64,000 bases of DNA from Lunularia cruciata. Lineage: Eukaryota; Streptophyta; Marchantiopsida; Lunulariales; Lunulariaceae. The DNA lies in NCBI GenBank assembly GCA_948567375.1, contig OX419755.1, forward strand, positions 15,691,001 to 15,755,000. Reading direction: 5' to 3'. Shown in pieces: positions 11,221-19,959 of the stretch. The translations under genes were made by a program, and so were the position numbers. Numbering within the stretch: the stretch's first letter is position 1; every line of letters starts with the position of its first letter. Below the pieces are notes generated by a model. It saw nothing but the letters and a program-made list of their open reading frames with translations. It was not told the DNA's origin and made no database searches.

Positions 11221-12402
11221 ACGACATCCATGGTTCCTAGAGGTCCCAATGCAGGTGTGGTAGGTGGTGATGGAGTACCTGCTAGTCAGCCACCTGCTAC
11301 TACACAGACTGAGTCTAGCATGATGTTGGGGGCGGCTCAGCTGATTATGCGGCATCCTTTATTTTCAGCCAGTGACATGTTTACATTGGGAGTGGACCCA
11401 GCCCCAGTGTTCCGGTTGGCTACCACGTTGTGTGAGAGTAGGGATGGTGCAATTCCTACTACTAGAGCAGAGGTGGTTGGTAGTGGATCTGACTTGGTTG
11501 AGGAGCATGGGATCCGTTCAGCGACCAGTGGTTTATGGCAGGCAGCAGCGGCTAGACTGGAGGAGTTGCCAGCTAGACCGGCCTTTGAGAGAGCGCGGTT
11601 TACACCTGGTGTTGTCGTATTGGATAACCAGAGGGGGATCTTTCGTTTGGTGGGACCTTCAGGGAAGGTCTATACACCACAGAGAGTCTTGTTAGACTCT
11701 GGTGCGCAGCCCCTTATGTTGGGGAAGGCTGCAGTTGTTGGTCTGGAGTTACGGAAGACCGATGTGGAGAGGTGTCCATTTCAGATCCAGACATCTCTTG
11801 GTGGTGGTTCGACACAGTACATCACATGTGGAGAGCTTGTTGTCCAGGTTCAGCCTGGTCTTCCGACTGATAGCTCGGTGGTGAGAGCTCAGGCTATTGC
11901 GACGATAGCTGAGTCTTATGATGTGCTAGTTGGGGGAGCAGTGTTATACCCTATGGGTTTCAGTATTGACTATTGGGAGGAGACAACCTCTTATAGACCT
12001 GGTTGGCAGTCTGGTGAGGGACGGGTATGTCGCCTACCAGTACGCTTCAGTAGTGGCAGTCTTGGCTCACTACAGTCCGGGACCATGGCAGCATCAGTTT
12101 TGGCTTTCAGCGGTGCAGTTACTTGGCCTGGTGACTTGTTGGAGGGGAACGCCCATGCAGAGGATACTCCAGTACCAGAGGAGATCACTCGGCTATGGAG
12201 TACGAGTAGGATTGTTCCATCCACCTTGGATGTTCCATTGTGGAGTTCAGAGGAGGCATTGCAGCAGCATGCAGATCAGTTGGTGCAGCAGGCTTGGAGT
12301 GGAGCCTTCGTACCATCAGGGGATGAGTGTGAGGATGAGCCTCCAGAGGCGATTGCTTTGACACCTCTGGATACCACACTCATTGCTTGGCAGTACCCAG
12401 TA
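11221..12402 (+). pseudogene. MT-Ty3 aspartic protease region
   Basis: The frame continues from gag across the TAG at 11218-11220, and an ATG at 11230 could also start it. The retropepsin motif LLDSGAQPLML sits at 11689-11721 with the catalytic Asp codon at 11695-11697. Its C-terminal flap region continues to YDVLVGGAVLYPMGFSIDYW near 11920-11970, as in Ty3/gypsy proteases. The region 11973-12400 is a linker of unknown role that runs in frame straight into the methyltransferase. There is no stop between protease and methyltransferase motif I, so the two were made as one polyprotein. The role is polyprotein cleavage, by family knowledge. Confidence 0.8.
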
Positions 12403-13360
12403 GAGGGGATATGCCTATTGGAGTTGTTTGGTGGGATCAGCACCGGACTAGCTGCGGTGTTATAGGCGGGTATCCGAGTACAGAGGTACTTGTATGTAGA
12501 GAGAGATGAGACTGCTAGGCGAGTCTCTCTACATCATGTGGCACACTTGGCCTATCGGTATCCGGAGTTATTACCAATGTCAGCAGTCAGAGGTTACCAG
12601 AAGGCCTTACCAGGAGACATTTCCTTACTGGGGGCGCATGACCTAGAGAGACATGGGCCTGTTCACTTGGTGATTTCTGGATGGCCATGTCAAGGACATA
12701 CACGTGCGGGCCGTGGTTTGGGTCTTCAGGATCCTTGTTCTGGTGTGTTTTGGGAGATGTTACGGATACTACGACATCTCCAGGTTCATCAGTCTGTTTC
12801 TCCAGCTTACCTTTTGGAGAACGTTCCATTGATGGGTGATTCTTGCACTAGAGTGGTGGCGAGTACACACCAGGTCCATTCTTGGATGGGACCTGCTGTA
12901 TTGTTAGATGCAGCCAAAGTGGGATCACGGGCTCATCATCTTCATCTTTGGTGGACGAACCTTTTACCCAGAGAGGTTCTACAGCGTAGTTATGATGGGA
13001 TTCAGCGACTAGACCACATTCTTGTTGATGATATCTTGGATGTTGGACGTCAGTCTCAGTCTGTGGTAGTGGCTGATAGGTCACCTATGGCAATGGTGAA
13101 CCTAGTTGGACAGCCTAGAGCTGCATTTCCCACACTCATGAGTTTCCCAGGCTCTCATGCTTTTCGAGAGGGAGGACCTGGACTTGTTTGGGACTCACAG
13201 TTACAGCAGTTGGTGGAGCCCAATGCTGATGAGAGAGCGGGCGATGGGTTTTCGCACCGGTATTACCGCTGTTCCAGCAGTGTCAGAGGCATCTAGGCGT
13301 CAGGTGTTAGGTCAGGCTATGGACCTGAACTGTTTGACCTGGATTGTGAGCCTTGGTTTG
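12403..13360 (+). pseudogene. C5 cytosine DNA methyltransferase domain inside retrotransposon Pol
   Basis: Canonical motifs occur in the usual order. Motif I LLELFGGISTGLAAVL at 12415-12462. Motif II-like YVERDETA near 12493. Motif IV GWPCQGHTRAG with the catalytic Cys codon TGT at 12688-12690. Motif VI LLENVPLMG with the Glu codon at 12817-12819. A motif VIII-like RAHHLHLWWTNL near 12928-12963. Motif IX RERAMGFRTG near 13229-13258. Motif X RRQVLGQAMDLN near 13297-13332. The family transfers methyl from S-adenosylmethionine to cytosine C5. The order is not the rearranged order of plant DRM enzymes. Two lesions are visible: a TAG at 12463-12465 inside motif I, and a frameshift near 13220-13235 that puts motifs IX and X in another frame. 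The target-recognition region between VIII and IX is short. It lies between protease and reverse transcriptase, in frame with the protease. This copy cannot make an active enzyme. Confidence 0.9.
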
Positions 13361-13855
13361 GCAGAGCAGCGTAGGATGCACTTGGTAGGCATCACCACTC
13401 GGACACTTGTGAGCCTTGTGCCTATCGAGACGATTCAGGCACATGCTGGGGGCGATGGACCGAGTGGACATGGTATTCTTGGGACACATCCAATAGCTAC
13501 TAGGGAGAGTGGTCTACTTGGAGTCCATCCAGGTGAGTGTGGGCTACTTGGATTACACCCTTGGTCCACATGGGATGCAGCCAGAGGACGTATGGAGCTT
13601 GCAGCCAGAGTGGAGGGAGTTTTTCACACAAAGGTTGGGACCTCTAGTGGTCGGGAGCATGACACCATTGCTCCCAAGGGCCCAGTGTAGCAGCCAGTCA
13701 GTACGTCTTCCACTCCTACTACAGTTACAGAGGATACTTGGGAGCCAAATCTTGGACCCAAGCTTATTGGAGAGGAAAGACGGAGGGTTTGGAGGTTCTT
13801 GAGTAGTCACACGAGTTGTTTTGCCTTCAGTATGAAGGATTTGGGTGCTCTAAAG
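13361..13855 (+). pseudogene. MT-Ty3 linker between methyltransferase and reverse transcriptase
   Basis: The motif IX/X frame continues with three near-repeats of the form G(I/L)LG-HP (GILGTHP, GLLGVHP, GLLGLHP) at about 13465-13560. After a TAG at 13688-13690 it reads WEPNLGPKLIGEERRRVW and FAFSMKDLG near 13740-13850, which resembles the segment just before the reverse transcriptase in many Ty3/gypsy elements. Near 13855 the frame shifts again. The repeats have no function I can name. Confidence 0.6.
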
Positions 13856-14632
13856 GGACTTGGTATACACCAGTTTTCCGACGTCCTTATCGATATAGTG
13901 ATATGGAGAGGACATTGATTCAGAGCCGGAGTAGTGACCTTTTTGAGGCTGGTTTGGTGGAGATTTCACATGGAGAGTATGCATCAGCGACAGTGATGCC
14001 AGCCAAGAAGGATATGCATGGCAACTATACAGATAGGCGGATGTGTGGAGATTACCGTCCTATCAACGGACAGACCAGGGCTGATCGGTATGCCATGCCG
14101 ACACCGGAGGATATTTTTGATGCGATTGGGCATGCAAAGGTCTTCAGTACTTTGGATCTTCGAGTAGGATATCATCGGTTGCCGATTAGGGAGGAATATA
14201 AGTCCAAGACAGCATTTTGGGCTATTGATCCTCACGGCAAGGATGTGTTATATCAGTGGAGGTTCTTACCATTTGGGTTAAAGAACGCTCCTGCTGAGTT
14301 CCAGAGGGTCATGGATAGGATCCTAGCTGGATTGGATTTTGCTTGGTGCTATATTGATGACATTTTGGTTTATAGCACTACTGTGGAGGAGCATGAGAGA
14401 CAGTTGTTGGAGGTGTTTGAGAGGTTGAGTATTTGGGTCACACAATCTACCCCGGAGGACTTGGTGTCCAGCAGACCAAGGTGGAGGCTATTGCACGTAT
14501 TCCTTGGCCTACGGATGTGAGTAGAGTGCGAGCATTCCTTGGGTTGGCGAACTTCTATCGCCGCTATGTTAGAGGATTTAGTGCCATTGCCAAGGCCTTG
14601 ACAAAGCTGACCAAGCTTACACAGGAGTGGTG
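13856..14632 (+). pseudogene. MT-Ty3 reverse transcriptase
   Basis: The frame reads YTPVFRRPYRYSDMERTLI, then LFEAGLVEISHGEYASATV, MPAKKDMHGNYTDRRMCGDY, VFSTLDLRVGYHRLPI, FLPFGLKNAPAEFQRVMDRI and the catalytic CYIDDILVYS near 14347-14376 (two Asp). A frameshift near 14420-14440 moves the thumb (GLGVQQTKVEAIARIPWPTD, FLGLANFYRRYVRGFSAI) to another frame. The role is synthesis of cDNA from element RNA. The YIDD loop and FGLKNAP set it apart from families A and B in this window. Inactive because of the frameshift. Confidence 0.88.
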
Positions 14633-15374
14633 TTAGGGAGATGAGCAGGAGAGAGCTTTTGTAGAGCTCAAGGAGAGGTTGACATCTGCTCCTATTTTGA
14701 GGAGACCGATCAGGGGATGACCATTTCAGGTTCACACTGATTGGAGTATGTTGGGGCTTGGAGCGGTGCTCACCCAGCATGATGATGAGGAGAAGGAGTT
14801 TGTGGTGGCCTATGCTAGTCGCTCCAATAATTCAGCGGAGGTGAAGTATAGTTCATATGAGGGAGAGTGCTTGGCAGCAGTTTGGGCAGTAGCACATTTC
14901 CGATGTTACCTATTTGGTAACCCCTTCACTCTCATTACTGATCATCAGCCGCTGAAGTGGTTGATGGAGTCCGACAAGCTTTCAGGGAAGCTTGCACAAT
15001 GGGCTCTGATTTTACAGGAGTATGATTTCACGATTGTTCACAGACCTGGAGTGGTGAACCGTGATGCAGATGGGTTGAGTAGAAACCCATGTCCCAGCCA
15101 GCAGGATCAGACCGGAGCACATTGGCATGGTGAGACAGATGAGAAGATGGTGCCAGGTTGGCATGCATCGGCCTTTCTGTGTATATTTGTAGAGACTTTG
15201 GTGGTATCTCTCTCAGCGCATACAGGAGGAGTTATTGAGGTCACAGATCCAGAGAGTGAAGATATTGGTACAATTCAGCGAGACATTCATGATGATGTCT
15301 TAGTGATGGACTATCTTCGCACTCGTGTTGTGGGTGGCACAGTTGGGGCCAAGGAGAGAGACCGTGTTCTTTAG
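14633..15374 (+). pseudogene. MT-Ty3 RNase H
   Basis: A TAG at 14634-14636 and a TGA at 14718-14720 interrupt the connection. The domain carries the four acidic sites: VHTDWSMLGLGAVL (Asp), YEGECLAAVWAV (Glu), LITDHQPLKWL (Asp) and VVNRDADGLSRN (Asp). It would degrade RNA in RNA:DNA hybrids. A spacer of about 90 codons follows to a TAG at 15372-15374. The TGA fits CGA to TGA at a CpG; the TAGs fit CAG or TGG changes. Confidence 0.87.
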
Positions 15375-16560
15375 CGAGCCAGACGGTTCAGATTGGAGGG
15401 TAGACACCTTTTGCGTGTATGGGAGGATGGTAGAGTGCGAGTAGTACCACTTCCATCACAAAGACCACAGTTGGTCCATCATGCTCATGAGGAGCTAGGA
15501 CATTTTGGAGTAAAGCGTACATATAGCTTACTTTAGAGTCATTATTGGTGGCACGGTATGCAAACCGAGGTACAGCAGTTTGTTGCCAGATGTATGGTTT
15601 GTGACCGAGTTAGAGCATCATTCAATGCTCCTACGCCACAATTACACCCATTACCTATCATGGGATTGGGTTACCATTGGAGTTTGGACTTTGCCGGACC
15701 TTTACCGCTGACTGTGAGACATCATCGGTATGTTTTGGTGATGGTGGAGCACTTCTCCAAGTGGATTGAGTTGGTGGCACTTCCTGACAAGTCTAGTGAA
15801 GGGACAGCTTACTCATTCTTGGATCGAGTTCTTAGTCATTTTGGTGCACCAGCTGAGGTTTTGACTGATCAGGGTACAGAGTTCTTGGGAGAGTTTCAGG
15901 TCTTGTGTGACAAGGCTTTGATTGATCATCGTACTACATCCCGAGATCACCTTGAGGCAGATGGCTTAGCAGAGAGAGTGGTTCAGACGGTGAAGAGAGG
16001 ATTGCGAAAGTATGGTTTGCAGAGAGGCCACTTGGGAGATTGGGATCTCCAGTTACCTTGGTTGGCCATGGGCTATCGGTTCAGCCGGCAAGCCTCCTTA
16101 GCATCCTTCTCTCCATACTTCCTACTCTATGGACGAGATCCAGATTTACCTGCAGCCATTCGTCGAGATGCTACTATAGTTTTGGACTTGGATGACCCCG
16201 ATGTATGGATGAGCGCATGTTCTCAACGGGCAGAGATCTTTTGGAGAGTGATGCCGATGGCCTTTGAGAACTTGGCGATTGCTCAGCATAGAGATACTTT
16301 ACGCTATGCTACCATTCGAGGAGGAGGTTATAGACCCTCGATCCGTCGATTTCATCCAGGCGACTATGTATATCTACAGCAGACAGCACTGACGACACTT
16401 GATATTTCTACAGGCCGCACTATCTTGAGAGTGCGTGAGGTTTTGCCATCTGGAGTCCTTGTGTTAGAAGGACGTGATGGTGTTGTTTGGAAGGATCATG
16501 TGCGCAATTGTGCGCCATGCCACCTTCCAAACATTGATGGTACTATGGACCCAAGCTTGG
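15375..16560 (+). pseudogene. MT-Ty3 integrase (zinc domain, catalytic core, C-terminal domain)
   Basis: Zinc domain: HHAHEELGHFGVKRTYSLL, a TAG at 15534-15536, SHYWWHGM, and CMVCDRV near 15594. Catalytic core: WSLDFAGPL near 15680 (first Asp), VLTDQGTEF near 15860 (second Asp) and DGLAERVVQ near 15960 (Glu), the D,D-35-E set. The C-terminal part includes FHPGDYVYLQQ and a small beta-rich stretch (RTILRVREVLPSGVLVLEG) where chromoviruses carry a chromodomain; I see none here. 15558-16724 is a single 388-codon open frame, so the core and finger are uninterrupted except for the stop in the zinc domain. The role is insertion of cDNA into the genome. Confidence 0.88.
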
Positions 16561-16577
16561 CACTTGTACGTGCAGGC

Positions 16578-16724
16578 TTGAGGTGTATGTTATGTGGCTC
16601 TTCTGGTGGAGCTGCTACTATGTTAGTGTGTGATAGCTATTCGAGAGGATGGCATATGGCATGTATGACTCCTCCCCTCACGGTGGTTCCTCAAGGACAG
16701 TGGTTATGTCCTAGATGTACTTGA
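16578..16724 (+). CDS. PHD-type zinc finger at the integrase C-terminus
   Basis: In frame with the integrase and ending at its stop: CMLC, 11 residues, CDSY, SRGWHMAC, MTPPLTVVPQGQWLCPRC. This fits the PHD C4HC3 pattern (C-X2-C ... C-X2-[C] ... H-X2-C ... W-X-C-X2-C) including the Trp before the last Cys pair. The fourth zinc ligand is Tyr (TAT at 16638-16640), one G-to-A change from Cys. PHD fingers commonly bind histone H3 tails. The placement suggests a role in choosing integration sites, as chromodomains do in chromoviruses, but that is inference. An older DNA-binding zinc module is an alternative reading. Confidence 0.8.
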   Translation: MRCMLCGSSGGAATMLVCDSYSRGWHMACMTPPLTVVPQGQWLCPRCT

Positions 16725-16893
16725 CCTATAGCTAGTTCATTCTTTATATGGTATAGATTGCAGACAGGCGACTAACAATGGGGCTCCATAGCACCCGGCC
16801 TCCTGATCTTTGCCCATTAGAGGGTATACCATATACTTAGAGTAGATGGCTATCTGGAGTTAGAGGGACCTAACCGCTAGCCTAGGGGGGCGA
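16725..16893 (+). other. MT-Ty3 3' noncoding region with polypurine tract
   Basis: Short untranslated stretch after the Pol stop. AGGGGGGCGA at 16884-16893 is the likely polypurine tract for plus-strand priming and directly precedes the 106-bp repeat TTGTGGCAC. Confidence 0.65.
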
Positions 16894-16999
16894 TTGTGGC
16901 ACTTTAGAGTCTATGTATGACTTATGTGTGAGTTGTGCTTTTATAGTGTATGATATTGACAGCGATGTATGTTGTGTAGCGATGTATATACGCACGACA
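16894..16999 (+). repeat. 106-bp LTR segment, inner copy
   Basis: TTGTGGCACTTTAGAG...CGCACGACA. It recurs at 17450-17555 with about two base differences. This copy sits between the polypurine tract and TGTCACGCC; the other follows CTGATTA and ends the element. Confidence 0.85.
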
Positions 17000-17001
17000 G
17001 C

Positions 17002-17555
17002 TGTCACGCCATTTGTAGTTCTGCATCTAGATGCTCGGACACTGGAGTTCCAGTGATGGTAGTTAGAGTTATTCTAGCAGTTTCTCAAGGACTACTTTCC
17101 GATGGTAGATTTTGTGTTCGGGGTATTGACTTCACAGTGGGGCCCACCATCACTTTGCACCGTTTGCACCGTCGATTGTGCCGTCAGCGGGACCGTTAGG
17201 GTTTCAGGGCTAGCTCGAGTCCAGGGGGTATAGTTTCAAAGTGAGCTCTAGAGAGCTCACTTCTCTGATGTTGAGCCTTCGAGTTCCTGGCTATGGTGGA
17301 CAGAGGCCGGCGAGCGTCACCTGGATTCTCTATGCTTGAGTGGGTGTGGCTTGACTGTAATCAGTGCCCAATTGTTGGCAGTTTATAGAGTGATAGATCA
17401 AGTACTGATCTGAGTTGAGTTGAGTTGAGAGTGTTAAGCAATCTGATTATTGTGGCACTTTAGAGTCTATGTATGACTTATGTGTGAGTTGTGCTTTTAT
17501 AGTGTATGATGTTGACAGCGATGTATGTTGTGTAGCGATGTATATACGCACAACA
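17002..17555 (+). repeat. MT-Ty3 right LTR (554 bp, TGTCACGCC...ACAACA)
   Basis: 17002-17449 matches the left segment 7715-8163. 17450-17555 repeats 16894-16999. The right border is followed by the GAGT duplication. The LTR could also be defined as 16894-17449, starting right after the polypurine tract and ending where the left segment meets the primer site. The two definitions are circular permutations (see findings). Confidence 0.75.
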
Positions 17556-17559
17556 GAGT
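17556..17559. repeat. Target-site duplication GAGT, right copy
   Basis: Matches 7711-7714 and rejoins the A' LTR at AGAAATAG. Confidence 0.7.
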
Positions 17560-18358
17560 AGAAATAGTTTTGAGATTTGAAGAGGCAAATATGAAGAGGT
17601 GCATTGTCATTTCAATCTGTAGGTAGGAAGAGTTGTTGTAGAATGGTATAGTTGTTAGTAAGTGTCAATTGCTTTACTATTTAAAGGAGGCATTCACAAT
17701 GTTATGTTGTTTAGTGCTCATTATTCTTGAGAATAGATAAAGCAAAGTGTCGTGAAGCAATGCTCGTTGCTTGAGCTTGATTCCGAGTATCAACTTTGTG
17801 TTTGTAGTTGTGAGTGTGTGGAGAATTTCAAAGTGCAAATCAGTGTGTTTGTTGGATGTTGGATTTTGTAGCCTTGATCTTCATTTTGTGTGTTTGATCT
17901 TGAGTGAAGTGCAATTGGAGCAATACCTTGATAGATCTAAGAGGAATTGTAGTGTTGGTAGTATTCTACATTTGTGAGTGCAACACAATGTTGATGTGAA
18001 GAAATTTAGATCGAGGGAGTTGTGCCTTCAGTGGAGGGATGGAACACAATTCTGAGATGAAGATGCTTTTCAATGAAGTGCCATTTTCAAGAGAGATTGA
18101 ATCATCATAATCAAGATTGTTTGGAAAGATTTGAGGAATTTGTGATTAAATGTGACAAATTGTTGTGATGAGATTGCGATTCAGTGCTTGTTACTCTCTT
18201 CTAGATGTAGTTTCTACCTGAGGGATTAAAGAAGAACCTAAGAAGAACTAATTTGGTTACTATTTGCTTTGCATTTGACCAATTCTGAATAGTATCTCTA
18301 CGGGAACAAACTTTACTTACCTGATTCCCGCAAAAGTGATATTTGCCGGGTTGTCACA
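17560..18358 (+). repeat. Promoter and R/U5 end of the A' LTR
   Basis: From the MT-Ty3 right border to TTGTCACA at 18351-18358. It aligns with 26935-27722 and, inverted, with 27917-28679, 35182-35940, 41497-42250 and 29883-30640. It ends with the phrase GATATTTGCCGGGTTGTCACA, the LTR end seen in every family-A copy. It contains no gene. Confidence 0.85.
17678..17686 (+). promoter_or_regulatory. TATA-like element in the A' LTR
   Basis: TATTTAAAG lies about 680 bp before the LTR end, at the same place as TATTTAAG at 27044-27051. In LTR elements this marks the transcription start, so the LTR ORF lies upstream of it, in U3. Confidence 0.5.
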
Positions 18359-18600
18359 CATGTCACCAATCCATGTATTTGATCCAAGGGTGGATCTTCA
18401 TTTGAAGGAATCTTCTTTGTTATATAATAAAGACAAGGTGCTCCTTTGGGGCATTGGAGTTTTAGAGGTGAAGCTTTGTGTTCCTTCTTTTGGGTTTCTC
18501 TTGGAGGTTATCTTGTCCTTGGAATGTTACATCACCTCATTTATCTCACCATGCCAATGTACTCTTGTCTAATCATGTTGGCTAGCATATGGTACTAATA
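18359..18600 (+). repeat. LTR-like fragment of family C, plus orientation
   Basis: It matches the reverse complement of about 22090-22330: a TATATAATAAAGA-like box followed by AAGGTGCTCC and TTGGGGCAT, then a CCTTGG(A/C) stretch. The alignment is diverged. It directly abuts the A' LTR end. Confidence 0.55.
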
Positions 18601-19686
18601 CATGGCTAGTACATCCTATGTGCATCATGGTTTGCAACATAGTTCTTAGACCAATTGTGAAATCATATTCTTGTAAAATTAGATCCCATTATGCAATGTT
18701 GTAAAATTAGAGCCCATTATGAAATTTTCTTGAAAGCTTATCAAACTCCATCAACCACTTCAATGATTAATGAACAATGGTTAGAGTGAAAGGGTTTCCA
18801 AACAAATAATATAAAAAATTTGCTACTATGTGTATTGTTGGTAAACACTCTCCCTCATATGAGTTATTCTTTCTCTCTGATAAATTCTTAGAGCAACTAG
18901 CGTAGGCCACTACAAACTCTTTCTCCTCATCATCTTATTGGACAAGCATTGCTCCAAGCTCCAATATGCTCCAGTCAATGAACATAGAATGGGTATCCTT
19001 TGATTGGTTTCTTGAGAATAAAAGAGATGTATTGGAAGAAACCACAAAAGAGGCCATACAACATAACCAACATATATAGGAATAATTCAAGGAATCCCAT
19101 GAAAGGAAGATCCTAGCCAACCAGGATATAACTATCGGGAATCTAGTCCTCTTGTATGGAAAGTGCCAAGAAAAGCTCTCAAGAAAACTTCATCTATGCT
19201 AGATATGACCTTTCATGATCCAAGAAGTTTTTCTCAATAATTTGCTCCAACTGATGGATCTACTTAGGACCATGGTTAAATAGTTGGATTAATAGATCCT
19301 AGGTCAAATGAAGCTACTAAGAGGAAGAAAAAGGAGAGAGTGTTTGTGAGAGTGTTAAAACTTGAGAATTGGGTAGTATTGCAAGCTTAATTTAGGCAAT
19401 AGAGTGAGTTAACCACCAAAGAAAAAAATATAGGGGAAATTTTTGCATTTTTTTGTATCTAAGTTACCAAAATAACACTAACTTAATGCTATAGATTATC
19501 TAGCAAAAAATCTAATTCCTTAACCAATTCTTACCGTTAAGCCAACCAAAAGTCAACAAGGTCCTAGCCATTTTTGACACAAATTAGTGTTTTATCCACT
19601 CAAGACCAAACCGCTTCAATGGATATGCATAAAGCCATATCAAAACACCATATTAGAGTACATGTAGCAAGCACCAACCATACAAA
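18601..19686. other. AT-rich intergenic sequence
   Basis: No open frame, RNA gene or clear element boundary is visible. It is probably old repeat or host intergenic DNA. Confidence 0.5.
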
Positions 19687-19811
19687 GTAGGTATTCCATT
19701 GGTATCAGATCACCCACATGAGATATCATTAGATATAAATGTGTAGGAAGTAAGTATGCCATTGGTATTGGATCAACCACATGAAATATCATTAGATACT
19801 AATGTGTAGGA
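19687..19811 (+). repeat. Two-copy tandem repeat, unit about 62 bp
   Basis: Two copies of a unit with CCATTGGTAT, GATCA-CCACATGA and ATATCATTAGATA, ending in AATGTGTAGGA. The copies differ at several positions. Confidence 0.85.
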
Positions 19812-19959
19812 CCGGAAGTTGAAGGAATTCCATAGAAGTGAGAAATAGAGAACTCTTCCCCACTCCTCCACCCCCTCCATTAAGCCAAATTCACTATCAA
19901 GCTTAGTGGGGTTGGGAGACAAGAGCACAAAGGACCATTGGGAGAACTAGATCTTGCAT
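19812..19959. other. Unassigned intergenic sequence
   Basis: Short AT-rich stretch between two tandem arrays; nothing recognisable. Confidence 0.4.

Larger units (their letters stand above)
7715..17555 (+). mobile_element. MT-Ty3: Ty3/gypsy retrotransposon carrying a cytosine-5 DNA methyltransferase and a PHD-type finger
   Basis: A 9.84-kb insertion in the A' LTR, bounded by TG...CA and a GAGT duplication. Order: LTR segment, leader, Gag with two CCHC knuckles, aspartic protease, DNA cytosine-5 methyltransferase, reverse transcriptase, RNase H, integrase, PHD-type finger, purine tract, LTR. The plus strand is richer in G and C than its AT-rich surroundings. At least three frameshifts and eight internal stops make this copy dead. 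The terminal repeats are about 3-4% different by eye and arranged in a permuted way (separate entries). The reverse transcriptase has a YIDDILVYS catalytic loop, unlike the FIDDF of families A and B, so it is a different lineage. Confidence 0.9.
275..18358 (+). mobile_element. 3' half of Ty3/gypsy element, subfamily A' (plus strand), interrupted by MT-Ty3
   Basis: Order on the plus strand is a broken pol (275 to about 2500), a long LTR with a U3-encoded ORF (about 2600-7710), then, after the 9.84-kb MT-Ty3 insertion, the promoter and R/U5 end of the LTR (17560-18358), which finishes in TTGTCACA. The same order is seen in the better preserved minus-strand copy at 29883-53005. The LTR ORF matches the 35182-38330 copy more closely than the 24021-27722 copy, so I place it in a separate subfamily (A'). 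The gag end and 5' LTR lie outside the window. The left limit is uncertain because sequence before 275 is not recognisable. Confidence 0.75.

Noticed and set aside
12403-13360. Reading the methyltransferase as a host gene interrupted by retrotransposons
   Set aside because: It is in the same frame as the retroviral protease with no intervening stop, and RT/RNase H/integrase follow with the same base composition, all inside one pair of LTR borders with a target duplication.
17592-18358. A 767-bp LTR TGAAGAG...TTGTCACA for family A
   Set aside because: A purine-rich stretch precedes TGAAGAG in all copies and suggested a short LTR. The purine tract and terminus at 32740-32753, the GTTAG duplication at 29878/53006 and the solo LTR 24021-27722 show that the LTR is about 3.7 kb.
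19687-19811. Possible CRISPR-like direct repeats
   Set aside because: Only two adjacent diverged copies without spacers, in a eukaryotic context.
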